Assembly (NCBI GenBank): GCA_910588695.1
Contig: CAJUOV010000004.1
Coordinates: 62,001-126,000, forward strand
From: an uncultured Christensenellaceae bacterium
GTDB lineage: Bacteria > Bacillota > Clostridia > Christensenellales > Borkfalkiaceae
Direction of reading: 5' to 3'
Length of the DNA: 64,000 bases
Under the pieces are notes generated by a model. It searched no databases, had not been told where the DNA came from, and saw only the letters and a program-made list of their open reading frames with translations. Positions 27,701 through 34,966 of this stretch are shown piece after piece (the first letter of the stretch is position 1; every line of letters starts with the position of its first letter). Position numbers and translations under genes: made by a program.

Positions 27701-28507
27701 GTCGCTGTAAAGACGGACGGCGGAAACGAAGCGATCACGGGCGGCACCTATAATTATGCGGCGGGCGATGCGTGGTATGCTCCCTACGGAGTATATATGG
27801 AATACGACGGATTTGCCTATGTCACGAGAGAGGGCGTTTATCTGAAAAACGAGTATCTGAATCGGGATATGAAGTTCGGCGCGGATTCCGCTGCAGAGGA
27901 CGGAGGAATTACGCTCGACGGAAATATTTCGGATTGGAAGGGCGTTGCGGATAAAACGCTTTCCATTGTCGGTACCGATCTGTACGAAGGAAAGAGCGCG
28001 ACGTTCTACGGCAGAATGACAAAAGCCGGTCTGTATCTGGCGGCGGACGTCTATCACGGTTCCTTTGTTTCCGGCAACGAAACATGGTGGAAGAATACAA
28101 ACCTCGAACTGCGTATCGGCGAGGTGTTCGGCGCGGAAGGGAATCTGTGGGCGAAACAGTATTACGTTTACGCAAAGAGCGCGACGGAGTTTGCGGCGAG
28201 CGAGTCTTATATGCAAGTCAAATTTATATCGGAACAGCTCGGCAGCGGAAAATATCACACTGTGCTCGAAGTGTTTATCCCTGCGGAAAATCTGGTTCAG
28301 AACGATTATATGGTTCAGAACGGAATGATCCGCGTCGGCGTTGCGTGGAAAACGGAAGGCGACAACATCAATAATAACGAAACTCTCAACGGCAGCAACA
28401 CCGACGCATGGTGGCGTCCGAAAGGAACGCATATCGAAACAAGACCCGCATGCGTTACCGGAAGCGGAATTTATACGGCGCAAGAGTATGAGGCTCTCGC
28501 AGATTAA
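24743..28507 (+). CDS. Giant lipoprotein with CBM9-like domains and InlB B-repeats
   Basis: The 1254-residue product has a lipoprotein signal peptide (Cys26). It shows four CBM9/DOMON-like beta-sandwiches at about 45-240, 437-605, 840-1016 and 1056-1254, each of the last three opening with an IDGDLSDW-type motif and containing WWNNTNVELY-like cores. A different beta-sandwich lies at about 260-425. Three InlB B-repeat (Flg_new) units at about 611-838 carry GYxFxGWxDG...AxW. No catalytic residues are apparent. It likely binds plant glycans at the cell surface for the adjacent GH43 and GH31 enzymes. It starts 11 bases after the GH43 lipoprotein gene with an AAGGAGG upstream. Confidence 0.78.
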   Translation: MKKKTLLIAGLSLLAAGLSAAALAGCGYKFEEYTYNYGGESASDWRALEYPDRNIEMDGLVKEEEYGKKHLSFSDVNGVNMKVYAHLGEEGVFFGFVSNDRYVNYNTRNAVYNNTSVEIQVAQNGTETLNSDVVQLRIGANGTPDQWVGFPSEDGYSYSNKYIPSMGVVHINGELNKKADGYSVEIYLPYTSFGLSEKPDTVVCAPSFNTLADPTNSSRATWTMMLGCDLSQPATWYVVDDTGMTAHTAGFTQKGKTVSQSKGYNEFYYFDTVPSESYYLKTDLTVLTTTKPFLNNENFPKFGLVNKSENALQAFYIDAANGTGTNFGAVRAIQTTDSGTNWQWNNNASSSIEGHWGNDYIKKYRNKKLETIYYAGDLYFILDGVLVKTVKNFAPESEGAVPGLMCFNTRATFTNNEFETDPVKVKAEAEKYLAKDAKIDGDLSDWTDEDVNRHARTVSDDGNGNSMTVRAFKGSDGLYIAYEVAHIVNLTPSKWDAGWWNNTNVELYVNGVEEKNHYALTGFGNGGYMDGVMITKRNADKTYSTAAEIFIPFASLEKDGIDRNETFKAGFAFKSANGTADGCLDGKERWTIEGAPTAVQFTVLEKGIGEEYTLSYAAGVDGADGTAPSELKIFAGDSVALPENPYSKNGYSFVGWTDGVNGFEAGEEYCMPARSVTMTACWVADGAEGAKYGVSYAAGAADTQGTLPADDNTYAQGDFVTLAAGTLTRDGYRFAGWNDGDKTYAAGSRVFMGSKAISLTAVWEKVFTFAFSAGGEDAEGTLPDLSGYAAGDTFEIKFVSISRKGYDFFGWTYDGKTYASGDMFTMPDEDVTLTALWKPSITVDGDLKDWNEVGSKTVGAHSIKAGDNRKATWYGVLRDDGLYLAVDIYHNKLGSASNEWWNNLNFEIRLGAQNLQYYVFIRDFSAGVLGIGAKYTLKKSSDDMVAAYKYASGLSSGTTHRSTFEIFLPDSLISGLKEKDGSLRIGVAVKTDGGNEAITGGTYNYAAGDAWYAPYGVYMEYDGFAYVTREGVYLKNEYLNRDMKFGADSAAEDGGITLDGNISDWKGVADKTLSIVGTDLYEGKSATFYGRMTKAGLYLAADVYHGSFVSGNETWWKNTNLELRIGEVFGAEGNLWAKQYYVYAKSATEFAASESYMQVKFISEQLGSGKYHTVLEVFIPAENLVQNDYMVQNGMIRVGVAWKTEGDNINNNETLNGSNTDAWWRPKGTHIETRPACVTGSGIYTAQEYEALAD

Positions 28508-28518
28508 AAAGGAGATGA

Positions 28519-28542
28519 GTGCGCCACGTAACAGTGGCGCAC
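28519..28542 (+). promoter_or_regulatory. Hairpin between Shine-Dalgarno and start codon of cytoplasmic GH43 gene
   Basis: GTGCGCCAC and GTGGCGCAC form a perfect 9-bp stem with a 6-base loop. It sits between AAGGAG (28509-28514) and the ATG at 28556. Folding would bring the ribosome site to roughly normal distance from the start. A short frame from the ATG at 28515 also ends on ATGA overlapping the GH43 start. Confidence 0.5.
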
Positions 28543-28555
28543 AAATTGTAATGAA

Positions 28556-29482
28556 ATGAAGCTGATCATTCCCGAAAACGGAGCCCCCGCGTCGCAGGGC
28601 GATCCGTACATATTTCAGGCAAACGGCAGGTATTACCTGTATGCGACAGGGATCAACGGGGTGGAGACCTACGTATCCGACAGTCTCTTATCGGGCTGGA
28701 AATATCTCGGCAGAACGCTCGCCGAGCCTGACAGAAAAGAATATTGGGCGCCTTGCGTTATAGAGCGCGATGGGTTGTACTACATGTACTATTCCTCGAT
28801 GCCCAAAGAGGAGGAAGACGTACATTGTCAGGAGATCAGGGCAGCCGTCTGCGAATCGCCCGAAGGTCCGTTCGTGTATCAAAAAACCGTTCTGCCTTCC
28901 TTTTCCATCGATCCGCACGTTGTAAAAAGCGGAGACGAGTATTATATTTTCTATTCGCTCAACGATACGCAGGCGCAGCGGGCGGGCACCTATATCGCCG
29001 TCGATAAACTGACGGATATGTTTACCGTAGAGGGGAAACCCAAAGCCGTCGTCGTACCCACGCTCGACGAAGAAATATTTATGTACGACCGATTTCGAAA
29101 GGGACAGAACTGGCATACCGTCGAGGGAGCGTTTTATTTCAGAATCGGCGACGATCATTACGTTACCTATTCAGGAAACTGCTATCAGAACGAGAAATAT
29201 TTTCTCGGATACGCCTACGCTCACGGAAATGAGACCGATTTGAGAAAGCTCGTGTTCGAAAAGCAGCCTTCCGAAAAAGTATATGCGCCTCTTCTCAGTC
29301 GGAACGAAAGAGAAGAGGGTACGGGGCACAACAGCGTCATCGAGGCGGGCGGAACGTATTACATCGTATACCATGCCCGCGATTGCGGATGCGATAAAAC
29401 GCTGCCCGACGTCCGCACGGCGCGCATTTGTCGGCTTACGGCTCACGGAAAATCATTAAAGGCGGTCAGGGAAGAAAAATGA
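28556..29482 (+). CDS. Cytoplasmic GH43-family glycosidase
   Basis: This compact 308-residue single-domain propeller has no signal peptide. Catalytic residues are predicted as Asp16 (QGDPYIF), Asp119 (SIDPHV) and Glu190 (TVEGAF), in the order and spacing expected of GH43. KEYWAPCV and GTGHNSV are further family segments. It should trim arabinose or xylose side groups, or split short oligosaccharides, after import. Its stop overlaps the start of the GH31 gene by four bases (ATGA), so the two are probably made together. Translation initiation is unusual because the nearest Shine-Dalgarno is about 40 bases upstream across a hairpin. Confidence 0.82.
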   Translation: MKLIIPENGAPASQGDPYIFQANGRYYLYATGINGVETYVSDSLLSGWKYLGRTLAEPDRKEYWAPCVIERDGLYYMYYSSMPKEEEDVHCQEIRAAVCESPEGPFVYQKTVLPSFSIDPHVVKSGDEYYIFYSLNDTQAQRAGTYIAVDKLTDMFTVEGKPKAVVVPTLDEEIFMYDRFRKGQNWHTVEGAFYFRIGDDHYVTYSGNCYQNEKYFLGYAYAHGNETDLRKLVFEKQPSEKVYAPLLSRNEREEGTGHNSVIEAGGTYYIVYHARDCGCDKTLPDVRTARICRLTAHGKSLKAVREEK

Positions 29483-31986
29483 ATCGAGAATTTATTTACA
29501 AAAATATCAGAATATGTTTTTTGGGCGACGATATTCTCCGCGTCGAACGCGGTTGTGACGGCGGTTTTTGCGATGCGAATACCTTTTTTATTCCGAACCG
29601 CAAACAAGTCGGCGGAGAGGAACGAGCATATTCGATAGAAGGGAACACGCTATGCTTCGGGGATTATAAGCTGTATCTTCCCGAAAGCGGCGCGCTTGCA
29701 GGAATGCGCTTGGAGAGAAAGGGAAAAACCGTATATACTTATGTTCCCTTGAAAAACAGCGGAGAACTTCCGCCTCCGCACTGCACGCCGGAAGTGTACG
29801 CGCTTGCGGATAACCCGCGTATTCTGATCCCCGAGGGCGGATATTCCGCGGATCGGAAAGGCGAATACCGCGTTCAGGAGGACGCAGAGGACGTCTATCT
29901 GATTTTAGCGGACGGCGACGCGAAAAAGCTGCGCCGTCTCTACGTGGAGTTAACGGGTCGGTGCGAGCTCGTCCGACTTTCTACGCTCGGGGCTTGGAAT
30001 TCGAAGTATTACGCTTATAACGAAGAAGAGGCGAAAAAGTTGATTGCCGATTACGAAAGACATAATATTCCGCTCGACAATATGGTAATCGATACCGATT
30101 GGCGGTCTTCCGAAAACGGTTGGGGGTACGAGATCAATCAATCGCTGTTTCCCGATATGAAGCGTTTTATCGACTTTGCGCACAGCCGTAACGTGGAGAT
30201 CATGTTTAACGATCATCCCGAACCCGTAGACGGCGCCGATGTGTTCGCGCCCGAAGAGATTGCCTACCGCGAAAAAAATCTGCAAACGCTTATGCGGCTC
30301 GGATTGGATACGTGGTGGTACGACAGAAATTGGCATACGCACCTGATTTCGCCCGTGAAGTCGGTGAAATGGGAATCGTTCGGACTCTATCTGTTTCACG
30401 ATATTACGAAAAATTTTTATCGCAAGAAATCGGGAAGCGGCGAGATATACCGCCGTCCGGTGATCATGGGCAATGTGGTGGATATTTCGAACGGTGATTA
30501 TCTCGGAATCAGCGACAGCGCTTCCCACCGCTACGCAATTCAGTGGACGGGCGACATTGCAAGCGAATCCTGCGCGCTTGCGCAGGAGGTAGAAAATCTG
30601 GTGCGTTGTTCCGAAAATTGCATTGCGTACATGAATTCGGACTGCGGCGGGCATACGGGTAATCCCGACAAAGAGCAGTTTATCCGTTGGATGCAGTACG
30701 GAACGCTCTCGCCCGTGTTCCGTCCGCATTGCACCAAAGACGTATACCGTTACCGCGAACCGTGGCTGTACGACAAAGAAACGCTGGATATCGTCAGAGA
30801 ATACAATTTACTGCGCTACCGCCTGCTTCCCTATATCTATGCGGGGGCGTACAACGCCTACGATACGGGCGAAGCGCCCTTCCGTTCGCTTGCGCTCGAA
30901 TACCCCGATGACAGCCGAGCCGTGCGGTACGACGAGTATCTGCTCGGCAGAAATCTGCTTGTCGCGCCCGTTTGCGGCGCGGTCTTGCAAGAGCTTCCCG
31001 CCGAATCTTATACCGAGCCCGTCCGCGTGTCATTTTATAACGGGATTCATGGAGAGGGCGAGCCCGTCGCCGCTGCCGAGTGGGATCAAATCCGACTTAA
31101 ACTTCATCACGAATCTCCCGCGGAGGGAGTGCCCGTCTACTACTTTTCCGCCGCGATTAAAACGAAAATCAGATTCGACTGTCCGAAGCGGCTATACGTC
31201 AAATGCGACGACGGCGTAAGCGTATATATCGACGGAAAATGCGTGCTCGAAGATAATACTACGCACTCCGCCACGCTGTTTTCCCTTGCGGAACTGACGC
31301 AGGGAGAGCACAGTCTCGAAATCAAATATTTTCAGGCGGACGGCGATGCGTTCCTCGGGCTTTACACGTCGGAAATCGTCAGCGGAGATGAGAAAGAAAT
31401 CTATCTGCCCGCAGGCAAGTGGATGGATCTCTTCGACGGAACAATCTATTCGGGCGGGCAGACCGTGAAAAAGCGGTATGCTCTCGCCGCCATGCCGCTC
31501 TTTGTCCGCCTCGGCGCGCTCATTCCTTTGGCGGAACATGCAAAAAACACCAAAGAACAGAGTTGGAATAAACTCGTCTATGACTTTTATCCCGATCAAT
31601 CGAGTTCGGATTTCGGATATCTCTATGAAGACGACGGCGAGACGATCGCATACAAAATGGGAGCGTTTTCCAAAAGCGATTATTCCGCAAAATATTCGGC
31701 GGAAGAGAACGCCTTTGTCTTGAATTTTCACTCCGCCGCAGGATCGTTTGAAGGAGAAAGACATGTGACGCAGCGTCGGGCGATGTTGAAATATCATCTT
31801 TTGACGGGCGCGGAACGCGTCGCCCGCGTCTGTATCAACGGAAAAGAAACGCCCTTCGAAAGAGAGGATCGTTCGGATGAGTTTCCGTTGAATACGCAAA
31901 AATCCGCGCGTGACGGCGCGGTCGTTTGCATTGGATTCACGATGAATGCCGACGAAAATTACGAAGTTAAAATTTATCTCGAATAA
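29479..31986 (+). CDS. Cytoplasmic glycoside hydrolase family 31 enzyme with PA14-like insert
   Basis: The 835-residue product lacks a signal peptide but otherwise parallels the secreted GH31 at 10638. It has FNDHPEPV, nucleophile loop TWWYDRNW (Asp282), acid/base QWTGDIA (Asp359), and a shared MNSDCGGHTGN segment. A PA14-like stretch (about 515-635) precedes the C-terminal beta domains. The secreted protein's extra C-terminal modules are absent. It probably finishes, inside the cell, the oligosaccharides the secreted paralogue and GH43 enzymes release. The ATG at 29479 is chosen because it forms the four-base overlap with the preceding gene and has a GGAAG element; a longer frame starts inside that gene. 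Confidence 0.84.
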   Translation: MNREFIYKNIRICFLGDDILRVERGCDGGFCDANTFFIPNRKQVGGEERAYSIEGNTLCFGDYKLYLPESGALAGMRLERKGKTVYTYVPLKNSGELPPPHCTPEVYALADNPRILIPEGGYSADRKGEYRVQEDAEDVYLILADGDAKKLRRLYVELTGRCELVRLSTLGAWNSKYYAYNEEEAKKLIADYERHNIPLDNMVIDTDWRSSENGWGYEINQSLFPDMKRFIDFAHSRNVEIMFNDHPEPVDGADVFAPEEIAYREKNLQTLMRLGLDTWWYDRNWHTHLISPVKSVKWESFGLYLFHDITKNFYRKKSGSGEIYRRPVIMGNVVDISNGDYLGISDSASHRYAIQWTGDIASESCALAQEVENLVRCSENCIAYMNSDCGGHTGNPDKEQFIRWMQYGTLSPVFRPHCTKDVYRYREPWLYDKETLDIVREYNLLRYRLLPYIYAGAYNAYDTGEAPFRSLALEYPDDSRAVRYDEYLLGRNLLVAPVCGAVLQELPAESYTEPVRVSFYNGIHGEGEPVAAAEWDQIRLKLHHESPAEGVPVYYFSAAIKTKIRFDCPKRLYVKCDDGVSVYIDGKCVLEDNTTHSATLFSLAELTQGEHSLEIKYFQADGDAFLGLYTSEIVSGDEKEIYLPAGKWMDLFDGTIYSGGQTVKKRYALAAMPLFVRLGALIPLAEHAKNTKEQSWNKLVYDFYPDQSSSDFGYLYEDDGETIAYKMGAFSKSDYSAKYSAEENAFVLNFHSAAGSFEGERHVTQRRAMLKYHLLTGAERVARVCINGKETPFEREDRSDEFPLNTQKSARDGAVVCIGFTMNADENYEVKIYLE

Positions 31987-32010
31987 CCGTTTCCGAACGG
32001 AAAATCAATC

Positions 32011-32050
32011 AAGAATGAGTCGGATATTTATAATCCGGCTCATTCTTCTT
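32011..32050 (+). terminator. Terminator closing the GH31/GH43 locus
   Basis: AAGAATGAGTCGGAT pairs with ATCCGGCTCATTCTT (15 bp with one T-G pair) over a 7-base loop. The downstream TCTTATG is only moderately T-rich. A smaller hairpin, CCGTT-TCCG-AACGG, precedes it at 31987. Confidence 0.7.
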
Positions 32051-32108
32051 ATGCGGAAAAAAGACGCGACGGAATGTAAGATAACAGAAACGTCGGCGGT
32101 AGATTTTA

Positions 32109-32137
32109 TTGACAGACGATTTATTTTACGATATACT
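32109..32137 (+). promoter_or_regulatory. Promoter of GH43 gene in the xylan locus
   Basis: A consensus TTGACA (32109-32114) and TATACT (32132-32137) are 17 bases apart. The TAATCGATTA palindrome begins 4 bases after the -10, so it overlaps the predicted start near 32144. Confidence 0.88.
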
Positions 32138-32141
32138 GAGT

Positions 32142-32151
32142 TAATCGATTA
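32142..32151. promoter_or_regulatory. Probable LacI-family operator
   Basis: The perfect palindrome TAATCGATTA has the central CG expected for LacI-family operators. It overlaps the transcription start, so binding would block initiation. The same ten bases recur twice upstream of the binding-protein gene at 34967, and a LacI gene lies between. Confidence 0.65.
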
Positions 32152-32179
32152 CTTTATTTCGGAGCGCATGTGACCTTCC

Positions 32180-33727
32180 ATGAAAAAACAAGCATATAAT
32201 CCTTTTTTGCCGTTAGACGTTTATATTCCGGACGGAGAGCCGCACGTATTCGGGAATCGTTTATATTTATTCGGTTCGCACGATAAAGAGGGCGGTGAAA
32301 CTTTTTGTATGCTCGATTATGAAATCTGGTCTGCACCGCTTGACGATCTGTCGGATTGGTCGAGTAACGAGAGCAATTACAGCGCAAAAAGCGATCCGCT
32401 GTCGGAAGCGACGAATCGACCTTATCTCTATGCGCCCGATTGCGTGCAGGGAAATGACGGGAAGTATTATCTGTATTATTGCCTGAGCGGTGAAAAGGGT
32501 ACGGGCGGTTATCACGGACCGATCGGCGTGGCGGTGTGCGATACGCCCGACGGAAAATACCGATTTTACGGGCATGTGCGTTTCGAAGACGGTTCGCTGT
32601 GCCGCAGGTTTGTGCCGTTCGACCCCGCTGTTATCAACGACGGCGGAGTGATACGGCTTTATTACGGCACGTGGTATCCCTACGAAGAGACGGGAATTTT
32701 TCGGCGCCGGCGACTGCGGAAACTCCAAGCCGAGATGTTCGGAAAATCTGTTTCGGAAATCCGCGCGGAGAAAGGGGGCGTAATGGGTCCCGTGTGTTGC
32801 GAATTGTCAGACGACATGCTTACGGTAAAAAACGGACCTGTCCGCATTTTTCCTGCAAAAACAAAGGGAACTCCATTCGAAAGTAAATACTATCCTCGCG
32901 GGAAAGAAGGGCATAACTTTTTCGGACACGGATTTTTCGAGGGAGCGTCGATTCGTAAAATTAACGGATTGTATTATTTTATTTATTCGTCCGTCAACAA
33001 TCACGAATTATGCTATGCGACGAGCCGTTCGCCCGACGGCGGCTTCGTGTACCGCGGCACAATCGTTTCGAACGGCGACGTAGGGTACGGCGGCAGAAAG
33101 GAATGCGACAGATTGAACCATACCGCCACAACGCACGGAAGCATCGAACGGGTAAACGGGCAGTGGTATGTTTTTTATCATCGTCAGACGCATGGAAGCG
33201 ATTACAGCCGACAGGCTTGCGCCGAACCTATCGAAATAAAGTCAGACGGTTCGATCGCGCAGGTGGAAATAACGTCTTGCGGATTGAACGGCGGAGCTTT
33301 GGCGGGAGATGGAGAATACCCCGCCGTGATTTGTTGCAATCTGACAAACGGCAGTATGCCGCACGGCGGAAACATGTCGTTCGAAGGTATTCCCGTTGTT
33401 ACGCACGAAAACGGCGAACGTTTTATTTCCGGTTTAACCGTCGGGGCAAAAGCCGTATATAAATATTTTTGCCTGACTTCCCTTTCGCGGGTTTCGGTAA
33501 AAGCGCGCGGAAAAGGACGGTTGTCGGTATTGTTCTCAGACGTTTTGAAAGCGGAAATCGAAATCGATTCCGCGGAATGGCGGGATTATTCCCGTCAAGT
33601 CGGTTGCGGCGGGGAAAAAGACGCCGTAACGTTGGAAGTCGCCGCGGGGCGGCTGGAAGTAATGTCGCTGCGGTTCTATTCTTCGGGTAAAGACCGAGGG
33701 GTTGACAAAACGGACGATTTGGAGTAA
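32180..33727 (+). CDS. Cytoplasmic GH43-family glycosidase with C-terminal beta-sandwich
   Basis: The 515-residue protein has no signal peptide. Its N-terminal part (YNPFLPLDVYIPDGEPHVFG, then LYLFGSHD) matches a GH43 subgroup acting on xylan-type oligosaccharides. Predicted catalytic residues are Asp18, Asp148 (FDPAVI) and Glu254 (FFEGASI). Residues of about 390-500 look like a CBM6-like beta-sandwich. It probably splits xylose or arabinose from oligosaccharides brought in by the transporter encoded at 34967-38196. GGAG lies about 15 bases before the ATG, so initiation may be weak. Its last bases hold the promoter of the LacI gene. Confidence 0.82.
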   Translation: MKKQAYNPFLPLDVYIPDGEPHVFGNRLYLFGSHDKEGGETFCMLDYEIWSAPLDDLSDWSSNESNYSAKSDPLSEATNRPYLYAPDCVQGNDGKYYLYYCLSGEKGTGGYHGPIGVAVCDTPDGKYRFYGHVRFEDGSLCRRFVPFDPAVINDGGVIRLYYGTWYPYEETGIFRRRRLRKLQAEMFGKSVSEIRAEKGGVMGPVCCELSDDMLTVKNGPVRIFPAKTKGTPFESKYYPRGKEGHNFFGHGFFEGASIRKINGLYYFIYSSVNNHELCYATSRSPDGGFVYRGTIVSNGDVGYGGRKECDRLNHTATTHGSIERVNGQWYVFYHRQTHGSDYSRQACAEPIEIKSDGSIAQVEITSCGLNGGALAGDGEYPAVICCNLTNGSMPHGGNMSFEGIPVVTHENGERFISGLTVGAKAVYKYFCLTSLSRVSVKARGKGRLSVLFSDVLKAEIEIDSAEWRDYSRQVGCGGEKDAVTLEVAAGRLEVMSLRFYSSGKDRGVDKTDDLE

Positions 33728-33730
33728 AAT
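33702..33730 (+). promoter_or_regulatory. Promoter of LacI-family gene
   Basis: TTGACA (33702-33707) and TAAAAT (33725-33730) are separated by 17 bases. It lies inside the 3' end of the GH43 gene and carries no TAATCGATTA, so the regulator may be made constitutively. Confidence 0.75.
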
Positions 33731-33751
33731 GACAGACGGCGGTAATAAAGC

Positions 33752-34759
33752 ATGGTTACGATTTACGACATTGCAAAAACCTGTAATTGTTCTTCCGCAA
33801 CGGTGAGCAAAGTGCTCAGCAGTTCGGGGAATATCAGCGAGAAAAAACGCAAAGAAGTGCTCGAAGCGGCGCGTTCGCTCGGATACATTCCGAATGTGAC
33901 GGCGCGGAACTTGGTAATGAAGCGTTCCAATATGGTGGGCGTATTGCTGTTTTCCGATAAAGTTCTCGGATTAAGGCACGAGCTGTTTGCGGAAATTCTG
34001 AATTCTTTCCGAACGGTGATGGAAGAAAAAAACTACGAAATCGTTTTGATTTCGGAAAAAGCGACGCAATGGGACGGAAGTTTTTTAACCCACTGCCGCG
34101 CTTTGCGGCTGGACGGTTTATTCTGTCTTTGCTGCGAGTACGGCACTGCCGCTGTACGCGATTTATTCGAGAGCAATTTGCCGATCGTAGGATTCGAATC
34201 GCCTTTCGGAGAAAAATCGTCGGTTGCAAGCAAAAACTTCGAAGCGGGTAAACGTTTAACGGAATATCTGATCGGGCTCGGGCATCGGCGGATCGCGTTT
34301 TTGGCGGGGAAAGACACTGCCATCACGCGCGAGAGAATCGCGGGTTACCGCGCAGCGCTTGAGGAACATTCCGTACCGTTCGACGACGCGCTGCTGATCC
34401 GTGCAAATTATTTCAGCGCCGACAGCGGTGAGAATGCCACGCGCAGTTTATTGTCTTGCGGGCGGACGTTTACGGCTGCCATGTATCCCGATGATTTTAC
34501 TGCGCTTGCCGCAACGTATCTGCTTGCGCAACACGGGCTTTTTGTCGGAAAAAATATTTCGGTTACGGGATTCGACGGAATTTCGGTCGGCGCTTTGGTT
34601 ACGCCCAGACTGACGACGATGCGGCAGAACGCGCAGGCAATCGGTTGGGCGGCGGCGCAAAGTCTGATCAATCAGATCGAAGGAAAAGAAAATCCGCATT
34701 TCAGCGTGAGTCTGGAAACAACGCTTGTGGAAGGGGAAAGCACCGTTGCGGCAGAATGA
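33752..34759 (+). CDS. LacI-family transcriptional regulator
   Basis: The 335-residue product begins with a LacI helix-turn-helix (TIYDIAKTCNCSSATVSKVLSSSGNISEKKR, split here by length) at about 2-30 and the hinge sequence LGYIPNVTARNLV. A periplasmic-binding-like ligand domain covers about 60-330 (MVGVLLFSDKVLG, LGHRRIAFLAG, VTGFDGISVGALVTPRLTTMRQN). It sits between two promoters that both carry TAATCGATTA, so it probably represses GH43 and the transporter/GH10/GH1 operon until a xylo-oligosaccharide is present. The inducer is inferred from the enzymes. No strong Shine-Dalgarno precedes the ATG. Confidence 0.9.
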   Translation: MVTIYDIAKTCNCSSATVSKVLSSSGNISEKKRKEVLEAARSLGYIPNVTARNLVMKRSNMVGVLLFSDKVLGLRHELFAEILNSFRTVMEEKNYEIVLISEKATQWDGSFLTHCRALRLDGLFCLCCEYGTAAVRDLFESNLPIVGFESPFGEKSSVASKNFEAGKRLTEYLIGLGHRRIAFLAGKDTAITRERIAGYRAALEEHSVPFDDALLIRANYFSADSGENATRSLLSCGRTFTAAMYPDDFTALAATYLLAQHGLFVGKNISVTGFDGISVGALVTPRLTTMRQNAQAIGWAAAQSLINQIEGKENPHFSVSLETTLVEGESTVAAE

Positions 34760-34778
34760 AAGTTTCAAATAAAATTAA

Positions 34779-34808
34779 AACCGCGAACAGATTGTTCGCG
34801 GTTTTTTG
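34779..34808 (+). terminator. Terminator of LacI-family gene
   Basis: AACCGCGAACA pairs perfectly with TGTTCGCGGTT (3-base loop) and is followed by a run of T. It insulates the regulator from the downstream operon. Confidence 0.9.
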
Positions 34809-34847
34809 CAAGTCAAAAATTTATCCGAAAAATTTTTTTAGAAACTA

Positions 34848-34876
34848 TTGACAGAGCCGAATTCGTGTGTTATATT
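34848..34876 (+). promoter_or_regulatory. Promoter of xylan-uptake operon
   Basis: TTGACA (34848-34853) and TATATT (34871-34876) with a 17-base spacer. The predicted start falls near 34883, immediately before the operator array. The leader to the ATG at 34967 is about 85 bases. Confidence 0.85.
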
Positions 34877-34888
34877 ACACATGTAAGG

Positions 34889-34943
34889 TAATCGATTACT
34901 TAAACATATCGATTTTATTTTTATCGATTTAGGTAATCGATTA
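34889..34943. promoter_or_regulatory. Operator array for LacI-family regulator
   Basis: Two perfect TAATCGATTA palindromes (34889-34898 and 34934-34943) flank two further ATCGAT cores at 34908 and 34923. The first palindrome lies just past the transcription start. Spacing between cores is 17, 15 and 13 bases, which would allow more than one dimer or looping within a tetramer. Confidence 0.65.
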
Positions 34944-34966
34944 ACTAATTAAAAAAGAGGTGTTAT

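Noticed and set aside
34889..34943. ATCGAT array considered as a CcpA (cre) site
   Set aside because: It lacks the flanking TGNNANCG pattern of cre sites, and the adjacent LacI gene is a better match for the TAATCGATTA palindrome.
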